The notes below the pieces were generated by a model. It had not been told where the DNA came from. It saw only the letters and a list, made by a program, of their open reading frames with translations, and made no database searches. A stretch of DNA of 64,000 nucleotides, taken from assembly GCF_000425905.1 (NCBI RefSeq), contig NZ_KE384474.1, positions 1,998 to 65,997 on the forward strand, read 5' to 3'. Source of the DNA: Lactobacillus psittaci DSM 15354 (GTDB lineage: Bacteria; Bacillota; Bacilli; Lactobacillales; Lactobacillaceae). Below, piece after piece: positions 49,657 to 62,174 of this stretch. How positions within the stretch are numbered: the first letter of the stretch is position 1; each line of letters starts with the position of its first letter. Both the position numbers and the translations under genes were made by a program.

Positions 49657-52600
49657 TTGGACGGACATTTAGTGAATTACGGTCAACACCGGACAAGACG
49701 TAGTTTTTCTCACATTAAAGAAGTAGTTAAATTACCTAATTTGACTGATGTACAAACCGAATCATATAAGTGGTTCTTAGATAAGGGTATTAGTGAAGTC
49801 TTTGAAGACGTAATGCCAATTAATGACTTCTCTGGTAAGTTATCTTTGGACTTTGTTGGCTACAAGCTTCAAGAAGCTAAGAGTACTATTGATGAAGCAC
49901 GCCACCATGATGCAAATTATGCTGCTCCACTTAGAGTAACTTTGAAGCTTACTAATCATGAAACTGGTGAAATTAAGACGCAAGACGTCTTCTTTGGCGA
50001 TTTGCCATTAATGACTAAGTCAGGTTCATTCATTATCAACGGTGCTGAAAGAGTTATCGTTTCACAACTTGTTAGATCACCTGGTGTTTACTACAATAGC
50101 GACTTTGACAAGAACTCTCGTCAAATCTTCGGTGCTACTGTAATTCCTAACCGTGGTGCTTGGCTTGAATACGAAACTGATGCTAAGAACATTTCTTATG
50201 TACGTATTGACAGAACTAGAAAGTTGCCTATTTCTGTTTTAATTCGGGCACTTGGCTTTGGCTCAGACAGTGAAATTCAAGACATGTTTGGCTTGAGTGA
50301 TACTTTGCAATTCACCTTAGAAAAGGATGTTCATAATAATCCTGCAGATAGCCGTGTAGCTGAAGCATTGAAGGATATTTATGAAAGACTTCGCCCAGGT
50401 GAACCTAAGACTACTGATTCATCACGTTCACTCTTATTTGCACGTTTCTTTGACTCACGTCGTTATGACTTAGCTCCAGTTGGTCGTTACAAGATTAACA
50501 AGAAGCTTTCACTTAAGAATCGTTTACTTAACCAAACTTTGGCAGAAACTTTAGCAGATCCAGATACTGGTGAAATTATTGCCAAGAAAGGTACTGTAGT
50601 TACCCACGAAGTAATGGATACTCTTGAAAAGTACTTAGATCGTGATGACTTCAAGATGGTTACTTACACCCCATCTGAAGAAGGTGTAATGCAAGATCCA
50701 ATTACTGTTCAAGAAATTAAGGTCTTCTCAAAGGTTAACCCTGAAAGAGAAGTTAAGTTAATTTCAAACGGTCACATTGCAGCTGATGTTAAGTACATTA
50801 CTCCAGCTGATATTTTGGCATCAATCAATTACTTCTTTGTTTTACAAGATGAAATTGGTACTACTGATGATATTGACCACTTGGGTAATAGACGTATTCG
50901 TCGTGTTGGTGAACTTTTACAAAACCAATTCAGAATCGGTTTGGCAAGAATGGAACGTGTTGTTCGTGAAAGAATGTCAATTCAAGATCCTGATACCGTA
51001 ACACCACAACAATTGATTAATATTAGACCTATTGTTGCTAGTGTTAAGGAATTCTTTGGTTCATCACAACTTTCTCAATTTATGGACCAAAACAACCCAT
51101 TAGCCGAATTAACTAACAAGCGTAGAATGTCAGCTTTGGGGCCTGGTGGTTTGTCAAGAGACCGTGCTGGTTATGAAGTTCGTGACGTGCACTATACTCA
51201 CTATGGTCGTTTATGTCCGATTGAAACACCAGAAGGTCCTAACATTGGTTTGATTAACTCAATGGCTACTTACGCAGTTATCAACAAGTATGGTTTCATT
51301 GAAACACCATACCGTCGTGTTTCTTGGAAGACTCACAAGGTAACTGACAAGATTGACTACTTAACTGCTGATGTGGAAGATAATTACATCATTGCTGGTG
51401 CTAACACTCCACTTAACGAAGATGGTTCATTTAAAGAAAACCTTATCTTAGCTCGTTACAAGGATGACAACCTCGAAGTTACCCCAGACAAGATTGACTA
51501 CATGGACGTTATTCCTAAGCAAGTTGTTTCTGTAACTTCTGCATGTATTCCATTCCTTGAAAATGACGACTCTAACCGTGCTTTGATGGGGGCTAACCAC
51601 CAAAGACAAGCGGTTCCTTTGATTAATCCACATGCTGCTTTAGTTGGTACTGGTATGGAATACCGTGCTGCTCACGATTCAGGTGACGCCTTAATTGCTG
51701 AAGCTGCCGGTGTAGTTGAATATGTTGATGCTGATCAAGTTAGAGTTCGCCGTGAAGATGGTACTTTAGACAAGTACATGCTTGAGAAATACCGTCGTTC
51801 AAATGCCAACAAGAACTACAACCAAACTCCTAACGTTAAGAAGGGTGAAAAGGTTGTTGAGGGCGAAGTAATTGCTAACGGTCCATCAATGGCTGAAGGT
51901 GAATTAGCTTTAGGTCAAAACCCATTAATCGCATTCATGACTTGGAACATGTATAACTATGAAGATGCCATCATGATTAGTGAAAGAATGGTAAAAGATG
52001 ATATCTACACTTCAATTCACATTGAAGACTACGAATCAGAAGCACGTGATACCAAATTAGGACCTGAAGAAATTACTCGTGAAATTCCTAATGTTGGTGA
52101 AGACGCACTTAAAGATTTAGATGAACAAGGTATCGTTAGAATCGGTGCAGAAGTTAAAGACGGCGACATTTTAGTTGGTAAAGTTACTCCAAAGGGTGTA
52201 ACTGAATTATCAGCTGAAGAAAGATTACTTCACGCCATCTTCGGTGAAAAGGCTCGTGAAGTACGTGATACTTCACTTCGCGTACCACACGGTGGTGGCG
52301 GTATTGTCCAAAACGTTGAAGTCTTTACTCGTGAAGGTGGAGATGAACTTTCACCAGGTGTTAACACTATGGTTAGAGTTTACATCTGTCAAAAGAGAAA
52401 GATTCAAGTTGGGGACAAGATGGCTGGTCGTCACGGTAACAAGGGTACTATTGCCGTTGTTGTTCCTGAAGAAGATATGCCATTCTTACCAGATGGTCGT
52501 CCAGTAGATATCTGCTTGAACCCAATGGGTGTGCCATCACGTATGAACATTGGGCAGGTGCTTGAATTACACCTTGGTATGGCTGCTCGTCAACTTGGTA

Positions 52601-53286
52601 TTCACGTATGTACTCCTGTATTTGACGGAGCTAACGAAGATGAAGTATTCAGAACTTTACGTGAAGCTGGTATGAGTAAAGATGGTAAGACTGTCATTTA
52701 TGATGGCCGTACCGGTGAACCATTCCACAACCGTGTTTCTGTTGGTATCATGAACTACTTGAAGCTTGCTCACATGGTTGATGACAAGATTCACGCACGT
52801 TCAATTGGGCCTTACTCACTTGTTACTCAACAACCACTTGGTGGTAAAGCACAATTCGGTGGACAGAGATTTGGTGAAATGGAAGTTTGGGCCCTTGAAG
52901 CTTATGGTGCAGCTTACACCTTGCAAGAAATCTTGACTTACAAGTCAGATGACGTTGTAGGACGTGTAAAGGCATACGAAGCAATTGTTAAGGGTGAAAG
53001 AATTCCTAAGCCAGGTGTTCCTGAATCATTCCGCGTTTTGGTTAAGGAATTACAATCATTGGGTCTTGATATTCGTGTGCTTGACATGGATCACAAGGAA
53101 ATTGAGCTCCGTGACATGGATGAAGACTCAAATGAACACTTGAATATCGATACTCTTTCTCGTTTAGCTGAAGAACAAGAAAAGAAGAAGTTGGCCGAAG
53201 AAGCAAACAAGTCTGAAGAAGAAACTTCTGAAAAGACTGAAACTAGTCCAGTAAATGAAGCTTCTGATGATTCCGTTTCTAAGTAG
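49657..53286 (+). CDS. rpoB: DNA-directed RNA polymerase subunit beta
   Basis: This 1,209-residue subunit is full length. The rifampicin region shows the sensitive-type pattern ([22 protein letters not shown] and LSALGPGG as MSALGPGG). TTG 49657 is chosen because AGAAAGGATG is spaced well and the N-terminus [16 protein letters not shown] fits the family; ATG 49648 lies on the ribosome site itself. The Glu-rich tail is usual in lactobacilli. rpoC follows after 14 bases. Confidence 0.96.
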   Translation: MDGHLVNYGQHRTRRSFSHIKEVVKLPNLTDVQTESYKWFLDKGISEVFEDVMPINDFSGKLSLDFVGYKLQEAKSTIDEARHHDANYAAPLRVTLKLTNHETGEIKTQDVFFGDLPLMTKSGSFIINGAERVIVSQLVRSPGVYYNSDFDKNSRQIFGATVIPNRGAWLEYETDAKNISYVRIDRTRKLPISVLIRALGFGSDSEIQDMFGLSDTLQFTLEKDVHNNPADSRVAEALKDIYERLRPGEPKTTDSSRSLLFARFFDSRRYDLAPVGRYKINKKLSLKNRLLNQTLAETLADPDTGEIIAKKGTVVTHEVMDTLEKYLDRDDFKMVTYTPSEEGVMQDPITVQEIKVFSKVNPEREVKLISNGHIAADVKYITPADILASINYFFVLQDEIGTTDDIDHLGNRRIRRVGELLQNQFRIGLARMERVVRERMSIQDPDTVTPQQLINIRPIVASVKEFFGSSQLSQFMDQNNPLAELTNKRRMSALGPGGLSRDRAGYEVRDVHYTHYGRLCPIETPEGPNIGLINSMATYAVINKYGFIETPYRRVSWKTHKVTDKIDYLTADVEDNYIIAGANTPLNEDGSFKENLILARYKDDNLEVTPDKIDYMDVIPKQVVSVTSACIPFLENDDSNRALMGANHQRQAVPLINPHAALVGTGMEYRAAHDSGDALIAEAAGVVEYVDADQVRVRREDGTLDKYMLEKYRRSNANKNYNQTPNVKKGEKVVEGEVIANGPSMAEGELALGQNPLIAFMTWNMYNYEDAIMISERMVKDDIYTSIHIEDYESEARDTKLGPEEITREIPNVGEDALKDLDEQGIVRIGAEVKDGDILVGKVTPKGVTELSAEERLLHAIFGEKAREVRDTSLRVPHGGGGIVQNVEVFTREGGDELSPGVNTMVRVYICQKRKIQVGDKMAGRHGNKGTIAVVVPEEDMPFLPDGRPVDICLNPMGVPSRMNIGQVLELHLGMAARQLGIHVCTPVFDGANEDEVFRTLREAGMSKDGKTVIYDGRTGEPFHNRVSVGIMNYLKLAHMVDDKIHARSIGPYSLVTQQPLGGKAQFGGQRFGEMEVWALEAYGAAYTLQEILTYKSDDVVGRVKAYEAIVKGERIPKPGVPESFRVLVKELQSLGLDIRVLDMDHKEIELRDMDEDSNEHLNIDTLSRLAEEQEKKKLAEEANKSEEETSEKTETSPVNEASDDSVSK

Positions 53287-53300
53287 TAGGGGGTTAAACT

Positions 53301-56300
53301 TTGATTGACGTAAATAAGTTTGAAAGTATGCAAATTGGTCTTGCTTCTCCAAACAAGATTAGATCTTGGTCATACGGTGAAGTTAAGAAACCTGAAACAA
53401 TTAACTACCGTACTTTGAAGCCTGAAAAAGACGGTTTGTTTGATGAAAGAATTTTTGGCCCTTCTAAAGATTGGGCTTGTGCCTGTGGTAAGTACAAGGG
53501 TATTCGTTACCGCGGTATCGTCTGTGACCGCTGTGGTGTTGAAGTAACCTCTTCAAAGGTTAGAAGAGAACGGATGGGGCACATTGAGTTAGCGGCCCCT
53601 GTAACTCACATTTGGTACTTTAAGGGTATTCCTTCAAGAATGGGTTTAGTTTTGGATGTTTCTCCAAGAGCGCTTGAAGAAGTAATCTACTTTGCTGCCT
53701 ACATCGTAATTGATGCTGGTGATACAGACTTAGAACCAAAACAACTTTTAACTGAAGCAGAATATCGTGAACAAAAAGCAAAATTCGGTAACCGTTTTGA
53801 AGCCAAGATGGGTGCTGAAGCAGTTAAGGAATTATTGCAAAAAGTTGACCTTGAAAAAGAAGTAAAGGCTTTAAAGAGTGAATTACAAACTGCTACTGGT
53901 CAAAAGAGAACTAGAGCTATTCGTCGTTTGGATATCTTAAATGCCTTTAAAGATTCAGGCAATAAGCCTGAATGGATGGTAATGGATACTGTTCCAGTTA
54001 TTCCACCAGATTTACGTCCTATGGTTCAACTTGAAGGTGGTCGTTTTGCAACTTCTGACCTTAATGATTTATACCGTCGTGTAATTAACAGAAATAACCG
54101 TTTGAAGCGTTTGCTTGATTTACATGCACCAAACATCATCGTGCAAAACGAAAAGAGAATGCTTCAAGAAGCTGTTGATGCATTAATTGATAATGGTCGT
54201 CGTGGTCGCCCAGTTGTTGGTCCTGGTAACCGTCCACTTAAGTCACTTTCACACATGCTTAAGGGTAAGCAAGGTCGTTTCCGTCAAAACTTGCTTGGTA
54301 AGCGTGTTGACTACTCTGGTCGTTCAGTTATCGATGTTTCACCAAAATTGAAGTTCTACCAATGTGGTGTGCCACGTCCAATGGCTCTTGAATTATTCAA
54401 GCCATTTGTAATGCATGAACTTGTTAAGCGTGGCGTAGCAACTAACATTAGAAATGCTAAGCGTAAGATTGACCGTGAAGATGATGATATCTGGGACATT
54501 CTTGAATACGTAATTAAAGAACGCCCAGTTCTTTTGAACCGTGCACCTACCTTGCACCGTTTGGGTATTCAAGCCTTCGAACCAGTTCTAGTACCTGGTA
54601 AGTCAATTAGACTTCACCCACTTGCTTGTGAAGCCTACAATGCTGACTTCGATGGTGACCAGATGGCCATCCACGTTCCACTTTCAGATGAAGCTGTTGC
54701 TGAATCAAGACTTTTGATGCTTGCAGCTCACCACATCTTGGCACCTAAGGATGGTAAGCCAATCGTAACTCCTGGACAGGATATCGTTTTGGGTAACTAT
54801 TGGTTAACTCAAGCAGAACGTGGCCGTGAAGGCGAAGGTATGATCTTCAATTCACCAGCAGAAGCAATTATGGCATATGCAAATGGTGACATTCACTTCC
54901 ACACTAGAATTGGTTTAGCTGCTGATTCAATGCCTGAAAAGACTTGGCCAAAGGGTTATGAACATGGGGTCTTTGTAACTACTTATGGTAAGATGATTTT
55001 CAACCAAATCTTCCCTAAGGACTTCTTCTATGTAAATGATCCAACTCAAGAAAACTTAACTCATCCATTAGATGTTAAGTACTTCTTGAAGCCAGGTGAA
55101 GACATCCATGAAAAATTAGATAACATGGATTTAGGTACACCATTTAAGAAGGGCTTCTTGTCAGATGCTATTGCAGCCATTTACAAGGAATACAAGGTTC
55201 AAAGAACTTCTGATTTCTTGGATGACATGAAAGAACTTGGTTACACTGCATGTACTACTTCTGGTTTAACTATCGGTATGTCTGATATCCCTATGGTTAG
55301 AGACAAGGACGATATCGTAGCCAAGGCCCACAAGAAGGTTGATGTGGTTTCTAAGCAATTTAGACGTGGTTTGATTACCGAACAAGAACGTCACGATCGT
55401 GTAATCAGCATTTGGAATGCATGTAAGGATGAAGTTCAAAACGAAGTGGCTGGTATCTTCGATCCACGTAACCCTATTTCAGTCATGGCAGACTCTGGTG
55501 CCCGTGGTAACATCTCAAACTTTACCCAGCTTGCTGGTATGCGTGGTTTGATGGCCGCTCCTAACGGTGGGATGATGGAAATCCCTGTTACTTCAAACTT
55601 CCGTGAAGGTTTGACTGTTTTGGAAATGTTCATGTCAACTCACGGTGCTCGTAAAGGTATGACTGATACTGCCTTGAAGACTGCTAACTCTGGTTACCTT
55701 ACTCGTCGTTTGGTTGATGTTGCTCAAGACGTTATTATTCGTGAAGCTGACTGTGGTACTGATCGTGGCATTACTGTTCATGCAATCAAGGAAGGCGACG
55801 AAATGATCGAGCCATTATTCGATCGTTTAGTTGGTCGTTACACTGCAAGAAGTGTCTTTGATCCAGAAACCCATGAAGTTCTTGCTGACAAGGGCGTTTT
55901 GATGGATGAAGACTTAGCACAAAAGATTGTTGACCGTGGCGTAACTGAAGTTACAATTCGTTCCGTATTTACTTGCAACACTCAACACGGTGTATGTCAA
56001 AAGTGTTACGGTATGAACTTGGCTACTGGTGAAGAAGTTGAAGTTGGTGAAGCAGTTGGTACTGTTGCCGCACAATCAATTGGTGAACCTGGTACTCAGC
56101 TTACTATGCGTAACTTCCACAATGGTGGTGTTGCCGGTGCTGAAGATATTACTCAAGGTCTTCCTCGTGTGCAAGAATTGTTTGAAGCACGTAACCCTAA
56201 GGGGCGTGCTACCATCTCAGAAGTTACTGGTGTAGTTACTGCAATTGAAGAAAATCCAGCAGAACATACTAGAGAAATTACTGTTGAAGGTAAAACTGAT

Positions 56301-56948
56301 ACTAGAACTTACTCAGTTCCTTATACTGCAAGTGTTGCTGTTGGCGAAGGCGATAGTGTGGTTCGTGGTGACAAGTTAACTCTTGGTTCTATCGATCCTA
56401 AGGAATTGATTAGAGTTCGTGACGCTTTAACTACTGAAAAGTACATCTTAAGCGAAATCCAAAAGGCCTACAGAATGCAAGGGGTAGAAATTGCCGACAA
56501 GCACGTCGAAGTAATGGCTCGTCAAATGCTTCAAAAGGTTCGTGTACTTGATCCAGGTGAAACTGACATCTTGCCAGGTGAATTGATGGATATCGGTGAA
56601 TTTAAGGACAGAAATAAGGAAGTTATCATTTCAGGTGGTATTCCAGCAACTGCACAAAGTGTAATCTTGGGTATTACTAAGGCCGCTCTTGAAACTAACA
56701 GTTTCTTATCAGCTGCTTCATTCCAAGAAACTACACGTGTTCTTACTGATGCCTCAATCAGAAGCAAGAATGATCCACTTCTTGGTCTTAAAGAAAACGT
56801 TATTATTGGTAAAATTATTCCAGCCGGTACTGGTATGCCAGTTTACCGTTCAATGGAACCAGCAGCAGATGTTGAAAAACCTCAAGCTGTGTACTCAATT
56901 GCTGATATTGAACGTCAAATGGCAGAACAAGAAAAAGATAACAAGTAA
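53301..56948 (+). CDS. rpoC: DNA-directed RNA polymerase subunit beta'
   Basis: This 1,215-residue subunit carries the catalytic [14 protein letters not shown] loop. The N-terminal zinc site ([20 protein letters not shown]) and the second zinc site (CGTDRG...[13 protein letters not shown]) are complete. The start is TTG behind AGGGGG. It ends at a strong terminator. Confidence 0.97.
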   Translation: MIDVNKFESMQIGLASPNKIRSWSYGEVKKPETINYRTLKPEKDGLFDERIFGPSKDWACACGKYKGIRYRGIVCDRCGVEVTSSKVRRERMGHIELAAPVTHIWYFKGIPSRMGLVLDVSPRALEEVIYFAAYIVIDAGDTDLEPKQLLTEAEYREQKAKFGNRFEAKMGAEAVKELLQKVDLEKEVKALKSELQTATGQKRTRAIRRLDILNAFKDSGNKPEWMVMDTVPVIPPDLRPMVQLEGGRFATSDLNDLYRRVINRNNRLKRLLDLHAPNIIVQNEKRMLQEAVDALIDNGRRGRPVVGPGNRPLKSLSHMLKGKQGRFRQNLLGKRVDYSGRSVIDVSPKLKFYQCGVPRPMALELFKPFVMHELVKRGVATNIRNAKRKIDREDDDIWDILEYVIKERPVLLNRAPTLHRLGIQAFEPVLVPGKSIRLHPLACEAYNADFDGDQMAIHVPLSDEAVAESRLLMLAAHHILAPKDGKPIVTPGQDIVLGNYWLTQAERGREGEGMIFNSPAEAIMAYANGDIHFHTRIGLAADSMPEKTWPKGYEHGVFVTTYGKMIFNQIFPKDFFYVNDPTQENLTHPLDVKYFLKPGEDIHEKLDNMDLGTPFKKGFLSDAIAAIYKEYKVQRTSDFLDDMKELGYTACTTSGLTIGMSDIPMVRDKDDIVAKAHKKVDVVSKQFRRGLITEQERHDRVISIWNACKDEVQNEVAGIFDPRNPISVMADSGARGNISNFTQLAGMRGLMAAPNGGMMEIPVTSNFREGLTVLEMFMSTHGARKGMTDTALKTANSGYLTRRLVDVAQDVIIREADCGTDRGITVHAIKEGDEMIEPLFDRLVGRYTARSVFDPETHEVLADKGVLMDEDLAQKIVDRGVTEVTIRSVFTCNTQHGVCQKCYGMNLATGEEVEVGEAVGTVAAQSIGEPGTQLTMRNFHNGGVAGAEDITQGLPRVQELFEARNPKGRATISEVTGVVTAIEENPAEHTREITVEGKTDTRTYSVPYTASVAVGEGDSVVRGDKLTLGSIDPKELIRVRDALTTEKYILSEIQKAYRMQGVEIADKHVEVMARQMLQKVRVLDPGETDILPGELMDIGEFKDRNKEVIISGGIPATAQSVILGITKAALETNSFLSAASFQETTRVLTDASIRSKNDPLLGLKENVIIGKIIPAGTGMPVYRSMEPAADVEKPQAVYSIADIERQMAEQEKDNK

Positions 56949-56952
56949 AATT

Positions 56953-56989
56953 AAAAAGGGACGACTCGTTGTGAGTCGTCCCTTTTTTT
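56953..56989. terminator. Bidirectional terminator after rpoC
   Basis: A 15-bp perfect stem, AAAAAGGGACGACTC with GAGTCGTCCCTTTTT, lies between convergent genes. Confidence 0.92.
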
Positions 56990-56994
56990 CATAG

Positions 56995-57693
56995 TTAAAT
57001 AAGCTGAACTACAATTAGACTAGCGATGACAAATGGAATGAAGGGTAAGCTAGTCTTGGAAAAATTAATTTTTCGATTTAGTCCGAAATAAACTAGTACT
57101 AGAAGAGAAGAAATTAAAAATGCAAGATTAGCATAAGTTTGACCATAAAAGCACGCGATTAAAACATAAATTAGTAAATCTCCTAAGCCCATTTTTTCGA
57201 GATAGACCAAGATACTCATTGCTGAGAACATAATTAATAAACTAATGCTGTCTAATAAAGTCAAACTCTTTAGGTTTAGAAGAAAAGTCGTAGCACTAAT
57301 AATAGCAGGAACTATTAAAAGAGCAGTCAAAAATTCTTGATGATGCAAATCTAAAATAGCAATTAAAAAGAAGAAAAATAAAAAAACAAGTTCGAAATAA
57401 GAGAAAAAGTTACTATAGTCAATTTTCAAAAAGTAAAAGCCACCAGCTAATTCAAAATAAAAAAGTTCTCTTGGGATTTTTTTATGACAATAATGGCAAT
57501 AACCCTTTAAAAATATAAAAGAAACCAAGGGAATTAAGTCTAGAACACGAAGGGTCTGATGACAATGATTGCACTTACTTCGTGCTGTCAGGTTAATCCC
57601 ATTTTCAGCTAGTACACAAGCAAAAGAAGCAATACAAGTTCCAATAAAAAAATTAGTTATTAAATAGAAAGTTTCCAAATTAAAAATAGTCAT
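56995..57693 (-). CDS. comC: Type 4 prepilin peptidase (ComC-like, family A24)
   Basis: This 232-residue polytopic membrane protein has the N-terminal zinc region with two CxxC pairs (CNHCHQ and CHYCHKK). The two catalytic Asp sites are in AILDLHHQEF and KMGLGDLL. Such enzymes cut and methylate prepilins of the competence pseudopilus. ATG 57693 is preferred to ATG 57699 because GAGGTG is 7 nt away. It lies alone, opposite to rpoC and rpsL; no pilin genes are nearby. Confidence 0.88.
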   Translation of the reverse strand: MTIFNLETFYLITNFFIGTCIASFACVLAENGINLTARSKCNHCHQTLRVLDLIPLVSFIFLKGYCHYCHKKIPRELFYFELAGGFYFLKIDYSNFFSYFELVFLFFFFLIAILDLHHQEFLTALLIVPAIISATTFLLNLKSLTLLDSISLLIMFSAMSILVYLEKMGLGDLLIYVLIACFYGQTYANLAFLISSLLVLVYFGLNRKINFSKTSLPFIPFVIASLIVVQLI

Positions 57694-57748
57694 AATCATT
57701 CACCTCATAACTAAATACACCAAAAATTGAAAAAGATTTTTGAAAATC

Positions 57749-57776
57749 TTGATTTATTTAAAAAACAGAGTAAAAT
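57749..57776 (+). promoter_or_regulatory. Promoter of the rpsL operon
   Basis: TTGATT (57749-57754), 16 bp, TAAAAT (57771-57776). Confidence 0.5.
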
Positions 57777-57802
57777 AGCAATTGTGTATTTTTGAAATAT
57801 TA

Positions 57803-57836
57803 TCACACGGGAAAAAAGAAACTCCCGGATGTGTGA
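57803..57836 (+). promoter_or_regulatory. Leader hairpin of the rpsL operon
   Basis: TCACAC pairs with GTGTGA and GGGA with TCCC around an A-rich loop, with a four-base bulge. It ends 7 bases before the rpsL Shine-Dalgarno and could be a protein-binding leader element. Confidence 0.45.
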
Positions 57837-57856
57837 ACAATTAGGAGGAAAAATTA

Positions 57857-58264
57857 ATGCCAACCATAAATCAATTGGTTAGAAAAGGCCGTCACTCAAA
57901 GACGACTAAATCAAAATCACCAGCTTTAAACTTTGGATACAACAGCATGAAGAAGGAACAAGTATTTAATCCTGCTCCTCAAATGCGTGGTGTTGCTACT
58001 CGTGTAGGTACTATGACACCTAAGAAGCCTAACTCAGCTTTACGTAAGTACGCTCGTGTACGTTTATCAAACTTAATCGAAGTTACTGCTTACATTCCAG
58101 GTGAAGGCCACAACTTGCAAGAACACTCAGTTGTTTTAATTCGTGGTGGTCGTGTAAAGGACCTTCCTGGTGTTCGTTACCATATTGTTCGTGGTGCCCT
58201 TGATACTGCTGGTGTTGACGGCAGAAAGCAAGGTCGTTCTAAGTACGGTGCAAAGAAAGGTTAA
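57857..58264 (+). CDS. rpsL: 30S ribosomal protein S12
   Basis: 135 residues, full length. The decoding-centre segments [11 protein letters not shown] and [14 protein letters not shown] carry the streptomycin-sensitive Lys residues. TAGGAGG precedes the ATG. First gene of the str operon. Confidence 0.97.
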   Translation: MPTINQLVRKGRHSKTTKSKSPALNFGYNSMKKEQVFNPAPQMRGVATRVGTMTPKKPNSALRKYARVRLSNLIEVTAYIPGEGHNLQEHSVVLIRGGRVKDLPGVRYHIVRGALDTAGVDGRKQGRSKYGAKKG

Positions 58265-58278
58265 GGAGGAGTTAAATA

Positions 58279-58749
58279 ATGCCTAGAAAAGGACACGTAG
58301 CTAAAAGAACTGTTTTAGCAGACCCAATTTACAACTCAAAGCTTGTTACCAAGTTAGTTAACCACTTAATGGTTGATGGTAAGAAGGCAAAGGCATCTTC
58401 TATCCTTTACGATGCCTTTGAAATCGTTAAAGACAAGACTGGTAAGGAACCACTTGAAGTCTTTGAAGAAGCAATGAACAACGTTATGCCTGTTCTTGAA
58501 GTTAGAGCTCGCCGTATCGGTGGTTCAAACTACCAAATCCCTGTAGAAGTTCGTCCAGAAAGAAGAACTACTTTAGGTTTAAGATGGTTAGTATCATACG
58601 CTCGTTTACGTAATGAACACACTATGGATGAACGTTTAGCTAACGAAATTATCGATGCTTCAAACAACACTGGTTCAGCAGTTAAGAAGCGTGAAGATGT
58701 TCACCGTATGGCAGAAGCTAACCGTGCATTTGCACACTACCGCTTCTAA
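58279..58749 (+). CDS. rpsG: 30S ribosomal protein S7
   Basis: 156 residues, full length. It starts the folding of the 30S head on 16S r[22 protein letters not shown] and the C-terminal [10 protein letters not shown] are typical. AAGGAGG lies in the 14-base gap behind rpsL. Confidence 0.97.
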   Translation: MPRKGHVAKRTVLADPIYNSKLVTKLVNHLMVDGKKAKASSILYDAFEIVKDKTGKEPLEVFEEAMNNVMPVLEVRARRIGGSNYQIPVEVRPERRTTLGLRWLVSYARLRNEHTMDERLANEIIDASNNTGSAVKKREDVHRMAEANRAFAHYRF

Positions 58750-58787
58750 TTTGTCGTTCTTAGTAATTTTAAGGAGTATATATTATT

Positions 58788-60881
58788 ATGGCTAATAAGC
58801 GCGAATTTCCTTTAGAAAAGACACGTAACATTGGTATCATGGCCCACATCGATGCGGGTAAGACTACCACTACTGAACGTATCCTTTACTACACTGGTAA
58901 GATCCACAAGATTGGTGAAACCCACGAAGGTGACAGTCAAATGGACTGGATGGAAGAAGAAAAGGAACGTGGTATTACTATTACCTCTGCAGCTACTACT
59001 GCACAATGGAAAGACTACCGCGTTAACATCATCGATACTCCAGGACACGTTGACTTTACTATCGAAGTTGAACGTTCACTTCGTGTTTTAGATGGTGCCG
59101 TAACTGTTCTTGACGCACAATCTGGTGTTGAACCACAAACTGAAAACGTTTGGCGTCAAGCTGAAACTTACGGTGTTCCTCGTATTGTTTTTGTTAACAA
59201 GATGGATAAAATCGGTGCTAACTTCGACTTCAGTGTTAAGACTTTGCACGAACGTTTAAATGCAAATGCTCACGCAGTTCAAATGCCAATCGGTGCTGAA
59301 GATCAATTCGAAGGTGTTATTGACTTAATCAACATGGTTGCCGATGTTTACGACGAAGATAAGCTTGGTGCTAAGTGGGATACTGTTCCAGTTCCTGATG
59401 AATACAAGGCAGAAGCAGAAAAGCGTCGTGGCGAATTAATTGAAGCAGTTGCTGATGTTGATGATGACATCATGGAAAAATACCTCGGTGGTGAAGAAAT
59501 CACTAACGAAGAATTAAAGGCTGCTATCCGTAAGGCTACTTTAGACCTTAAGTTCTTCCCAGTATTTGCTGGTTCAGCATTCAAGAACAAGGGTGTTCAA
59601 ATGATGCTTGATGGTGTTGTAGATTACTTACCATCTCCACTTGATGTTAAGCCTTATGTTGCCCACGATCCTAAGACTGATGAAGAAGTTGAACTTCTTG
59701 CTGATGACAACAAGCCATTTGCAGCTTTAGCATTTAAGATTGCAACTGACCCATTTGTTGGTCGTTTAACTTTCATCCGTGTTTACACTGGTTCACTTCA
59801 ATCAGGTTCTTACGTATTAAACGCTTCAAAGAACTCACGTGAACGTGTTGGTCGTTTGCTTCAAATGCACGCTAACTCACGTACTGAAATTCCTGAAGTA
59901 TTCTCAGGTGATATCGCAGGTGCCATCGGTTTGAAGAACACCACTACTGGTGATTCATTAACTGATCCTGACCACCCACTTATCCTTGAAAGTCTTGAAG
60001 TTCCAGACCCAGTTATCCAAGTTTCTATTGAACCTAAGTCAAAGGCTGACCGTGACAAGCTTGATGTTGCTCTTCAAAAGCTTACTGAAGAAGACCCAAC
60101 ATTCAAGGCTGAAACTAACGCTGAAACTGGTCAAACTTTAATCGCTGGTATGGGTGAACTTCACTTGGATATCATGGTTGAACGTATGAAGCGTGAATTC
60201 CACGTTGAAGCAACTATTGGTGAACCTCAAGTTGCTTACCGTGAAACCTTCACTAAGCCAACTAAGGCACAAGGTAAGTTTGTTCGTCAATCTGGTGGTA
60301 AGGGTCAATACGGTGACGTATGGATTGAATTTACTCCAACTAAGGAAGGCGAAGGCTACGAATTTGAAGACGCTATTGTCGGTGGTGTAGTTCCTCGTGA
60401 ATTCATTCCTTCAGTTGACGCTGGTTTGCAAGAAGCTATGAAGAACGGTGTTCTTGCTGGCTACCCATTAATTGACGTTAAGGCTAAGCTTTACGATGGT
60501 AGTTACCACGAAGTCGACTCAAGTGAAGCTGCCTTCAAGGTTGCTGCTTCTCTTGCATTGAAGAACGCTGCTCCTAAGGCCGGTGCTGTAATTCTTGAAC
60601 CTATCATGAAAGTTCAAGTAATTACCCCTGAAGAATACTTAGGTGACGTAATGGGTTCAATCACTGCTCGTCGTGGTAACATGGACGGTATGGAAGATCG
60701 TTCAGGTGCTAAGGTATTGAATGCTATGGTTCCACTTTCAGAAATGTTTGGTTACGCAACTACTTTGCGTTCATCAACTCAAGGTCGTGGTACTTTCACT
60801 ATGGTATTTGACCACTACTCACCAACACCTAAGTCAATTCAAGAAGAAATTATCAAGAAGCGTGGCGGAAACGCAGAATAA
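58788..60881 (+). CDS. fusA: Elongation factor G
   Basis: This 697-residue GTPase drives ribosomal translocation. G motifs [24 protein letters not shown] and NKMDKIGA are present, and all five domains are covered. AAGGAG precedes the ATG. Last gene of the str operon here; tuf is not next to it. A terminator follows. Confidence 0.97.
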   Translation: MANKREFPLEKTRNIGIMAHIDAGKTTTTERILYYTGKIHKIGETHEGDSQMDWMEEEKERGITITSAATTAQWKDYRVNIIDTPGHVDFTIEVERSLRVLDGAVTVLDAQSGVEPQTENVWRQAETYGVPRIVFVNKMDKIGANFDFSVKTLHERLNANAHAVQMPIGAEDQFEGVIDLINMVADVYDEDKLGAKWDTVPVPDEYKAEAEKRRGELIEAVADVDDDIMEKYLGGEEITNEELKAAIRKATLDLKFFPVFAGSAFKNKGVQMMLDGVVDYLPSPLDVKPYVAHDPKTDEEVELLADDNKPFAALAFKIATDPFVGRLTFIRVYTGSLQSGSYVLNASKNSRERVGRLLQMHANSRTEIPEVFSGDIAGAIGLKNTTTGDSLTDPDHPLILESLEVPDPVIQVSIEPKSKADRDKLDVALQKLTEEDPTFKAETNAETGQTLIAGMGELHLDIMVERMKREFHVEATIGEPQVAYRETFTKPTKAQGKFVRQSGGKGQYGDVWIEFTPTKEGEGYEFEDAIVGGVVPREFIPSVDAGLQEAMKNGVLAGYPLIDVKAKLYDGSYHEVDSSEAAFKVAASLALKNAAPKAGAVILEPIMKVQVITPEEYLGDVMGSITARRGNMDGMEDRSGAKVLNAMVPLSEMFGYATTLRSSTQGRGTFTMVFDHYSPTPKSIQEEIIKKRGGNAE

Positions 60882-60899
60882 TTTCTTGATTATATAGAT

Positions 60900-60936
60900 A
60901 AAAACCATTGCCATTTGGCAGTGGTTTTTATTTTTT
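60900..60936 (+). terminator. Terminator of the str operon
   Basis: AAAACCATTGCC/GGCAGTGGTTTT (one mismatch) with a short loop and a long T-run. Confidence 0.85.
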
Positions 60937-61004
60937 TGTTTTTAAAAATAAAAAATTTTCTCGAAAAAAAGTATATTTTTTCGCAAAAAAATTTTGCAAA
61001 ACCC

Positions 61005-61033
61005 TTGATAAATAGGCAAATAATCGGTATACT
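61005..61033 (+). promoter_or_regulatory. Promoter of the S10 operon
   Basis: TTGATA (61005-61010), 17 bp, TATACT (61028-61033). The start should be near 61040, leaving a leader of about 155 nt. Confidence 0.8.
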
Positions 61034-61039
61034 ATTCAT

Positions 61040-61194
61040 TGTGCATTTTATAGGGCGCAGTGCGCTCTGCACAAATATTTGTTGTAGCTTTGACGCAAAA
61101 GGTTGCGGCACACCAGGCTGCATTGCCACAGTGGTGGGTCGGTAATTTTTGCCGAGCTAGTCATCTTTTAAAGAAGACGCAAGGAGGTAATTTG
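61040..61194 (+). promoter_or_regulatory. S10 operon leader, candidate L4-binding ribosomal protein leader
   Basis: The leader contains stacked hairpins: GTGCA...TGCAC with GCGCAGTGCGC (about 61041-61071), CGCAA-AAGG-TTGCG (61094-61107) and CACCA...TGGTG (about 61110-61136). In Firmicutes, S10 operon leaders fold to mimic the 23S rRNA site of L4 and control the operon. The match to that class was judged by position and shape only. Confidence 0.5.
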
Positions 61195-61503
61195 ATGGCA
61201 AGTCAACAAATTCGTATTAGACTTAAGTCTTACGAACATGGTATTCTCGATGAATCTGCTGCTAAGATCGTCGCTACTGCAAAGAGAACTGGTGCAGAAA
61301 TTTCTGGTCCAGTACCTCTTCCAACTGAAAGAACTTTATTCACTGTTCTTCGTTCACCACACAAGAACAAGGATTCACGTGAACAGTTCGAAATGCGTAC
61401 ACACAAGCGTTTAATTGACATTTTGAATCCAACACCTAAGACTGTTGATTCATTAATGAAATTAGACTTACCTAGCGGTGTAGACATCGAAATCAAACTT
61501 TAA
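61195..61503 (+). CDS. rpsJ: 30S ribosomal protein S10
   Basis: 102 residues, full length, starting [15 protein letters not shown] behind AAGGAGG. The open frame extends upstream through the leader, but the ribosome site and the family N-terminus fix ATG 61195. First gene of the S10 operon. Confidence 0.97.
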   Translation: MASQQIRIRLKSYEHGILDESAAKIVATAKRTGAEISGPVPLPTERTLFTVLRSPHKNKDSREQFEMRTHKRLIDILNPTPKTVDSLMKLDLPSGVDIEIKL

Positions 61504-61530
61504 TTTTTATAGATTTATGGAGGTGTAATC

Positions 61531-62160
61531 ATGACCAAAGGAATCTTAGGAAGAAAAGTCGGTATGACTCAAATCTTCACTGACAATGGTGTCCTTGTTC
61601 CCGTAACTGTTGTTGAAGCAACCCCTAACGTTGTTATGCAAGTTAAGACTGTTGAATCAGACGGTTACGAAGCAGTTCAATTAGGTTACCAAGACAAGCG
61701 TGAAGTATTGAGCAACAAACCGGAAAAAGGTCATGCTGATAAAGCAAAGACTTCACCTAAGCGCTTCATTCGGGAAATTCGCGGTGTTGAGCTTAAGGAT
61801 TACGAAGTCGGCTCAGAAGTTACTGTGGATACATTTAAGGAAGGTGACGTAGTTGACGTCACTGGTACTACTAGAGGTCACGGTTACCAAGGTAACATTA
61901 AGCGTCACGGCCAATCTAGAGGACCTGAAACTCACGGTTCAAGATACCACAGAATCCCTGGTTCAATGGGTTCAATCATTAACCGTGTACCAAAGGGTAA
62001 GAAGTTACCAGGTCACATGGGTGTGAAGACTGTTACTATTCAAAACTTAGTAATTGAAAAGGTTGTTGCAGACAAGAACGTTCTTTTAATTAAGGGTAAC
62101 GTTCCAGGTGCAAAGGACTCATTAATCGTTGTAAAATCTGCTATTAAGGCTGACAAGTAG
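61531..62160 (+). CDS. rplC: 50S ribosomal protein L3
   Basis: 209 residues. It binds near the start of the peptidyl-transferase region. [16 protein letters not shown] and [22 protein letters not shown] are family marks. TGGAGG precedes the ATG. Confidence 0.97.
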   Translation: MTKGILGRKVGMTQIFTDNGVLVPVTVVEATPNVVMQVKTVESDGYEAVQLGYQDKREVLSNKPEKGHADKAKTSPKRFIREIRGVELKDYEVGSEVTVDTFKEGDVVDVTGTTRGHGYQGNIKRHGQSRGPETHGSRYHRIPGSMGSIINRVPKGKKLPGHMGVKTVTIQNLVIEKVVADKNVLLIKGNVPGAKDSLIVVKSAIKADK

Positions 62161-62174
62161 GAAGGAGGACGAAA

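Noticed and set aside
61060-61194. A longer rpsJ starting at 61060
   Set aside because: The extra region is the structured leader; S10 is about 102 residues and the ribosome site is at 61182-61189.
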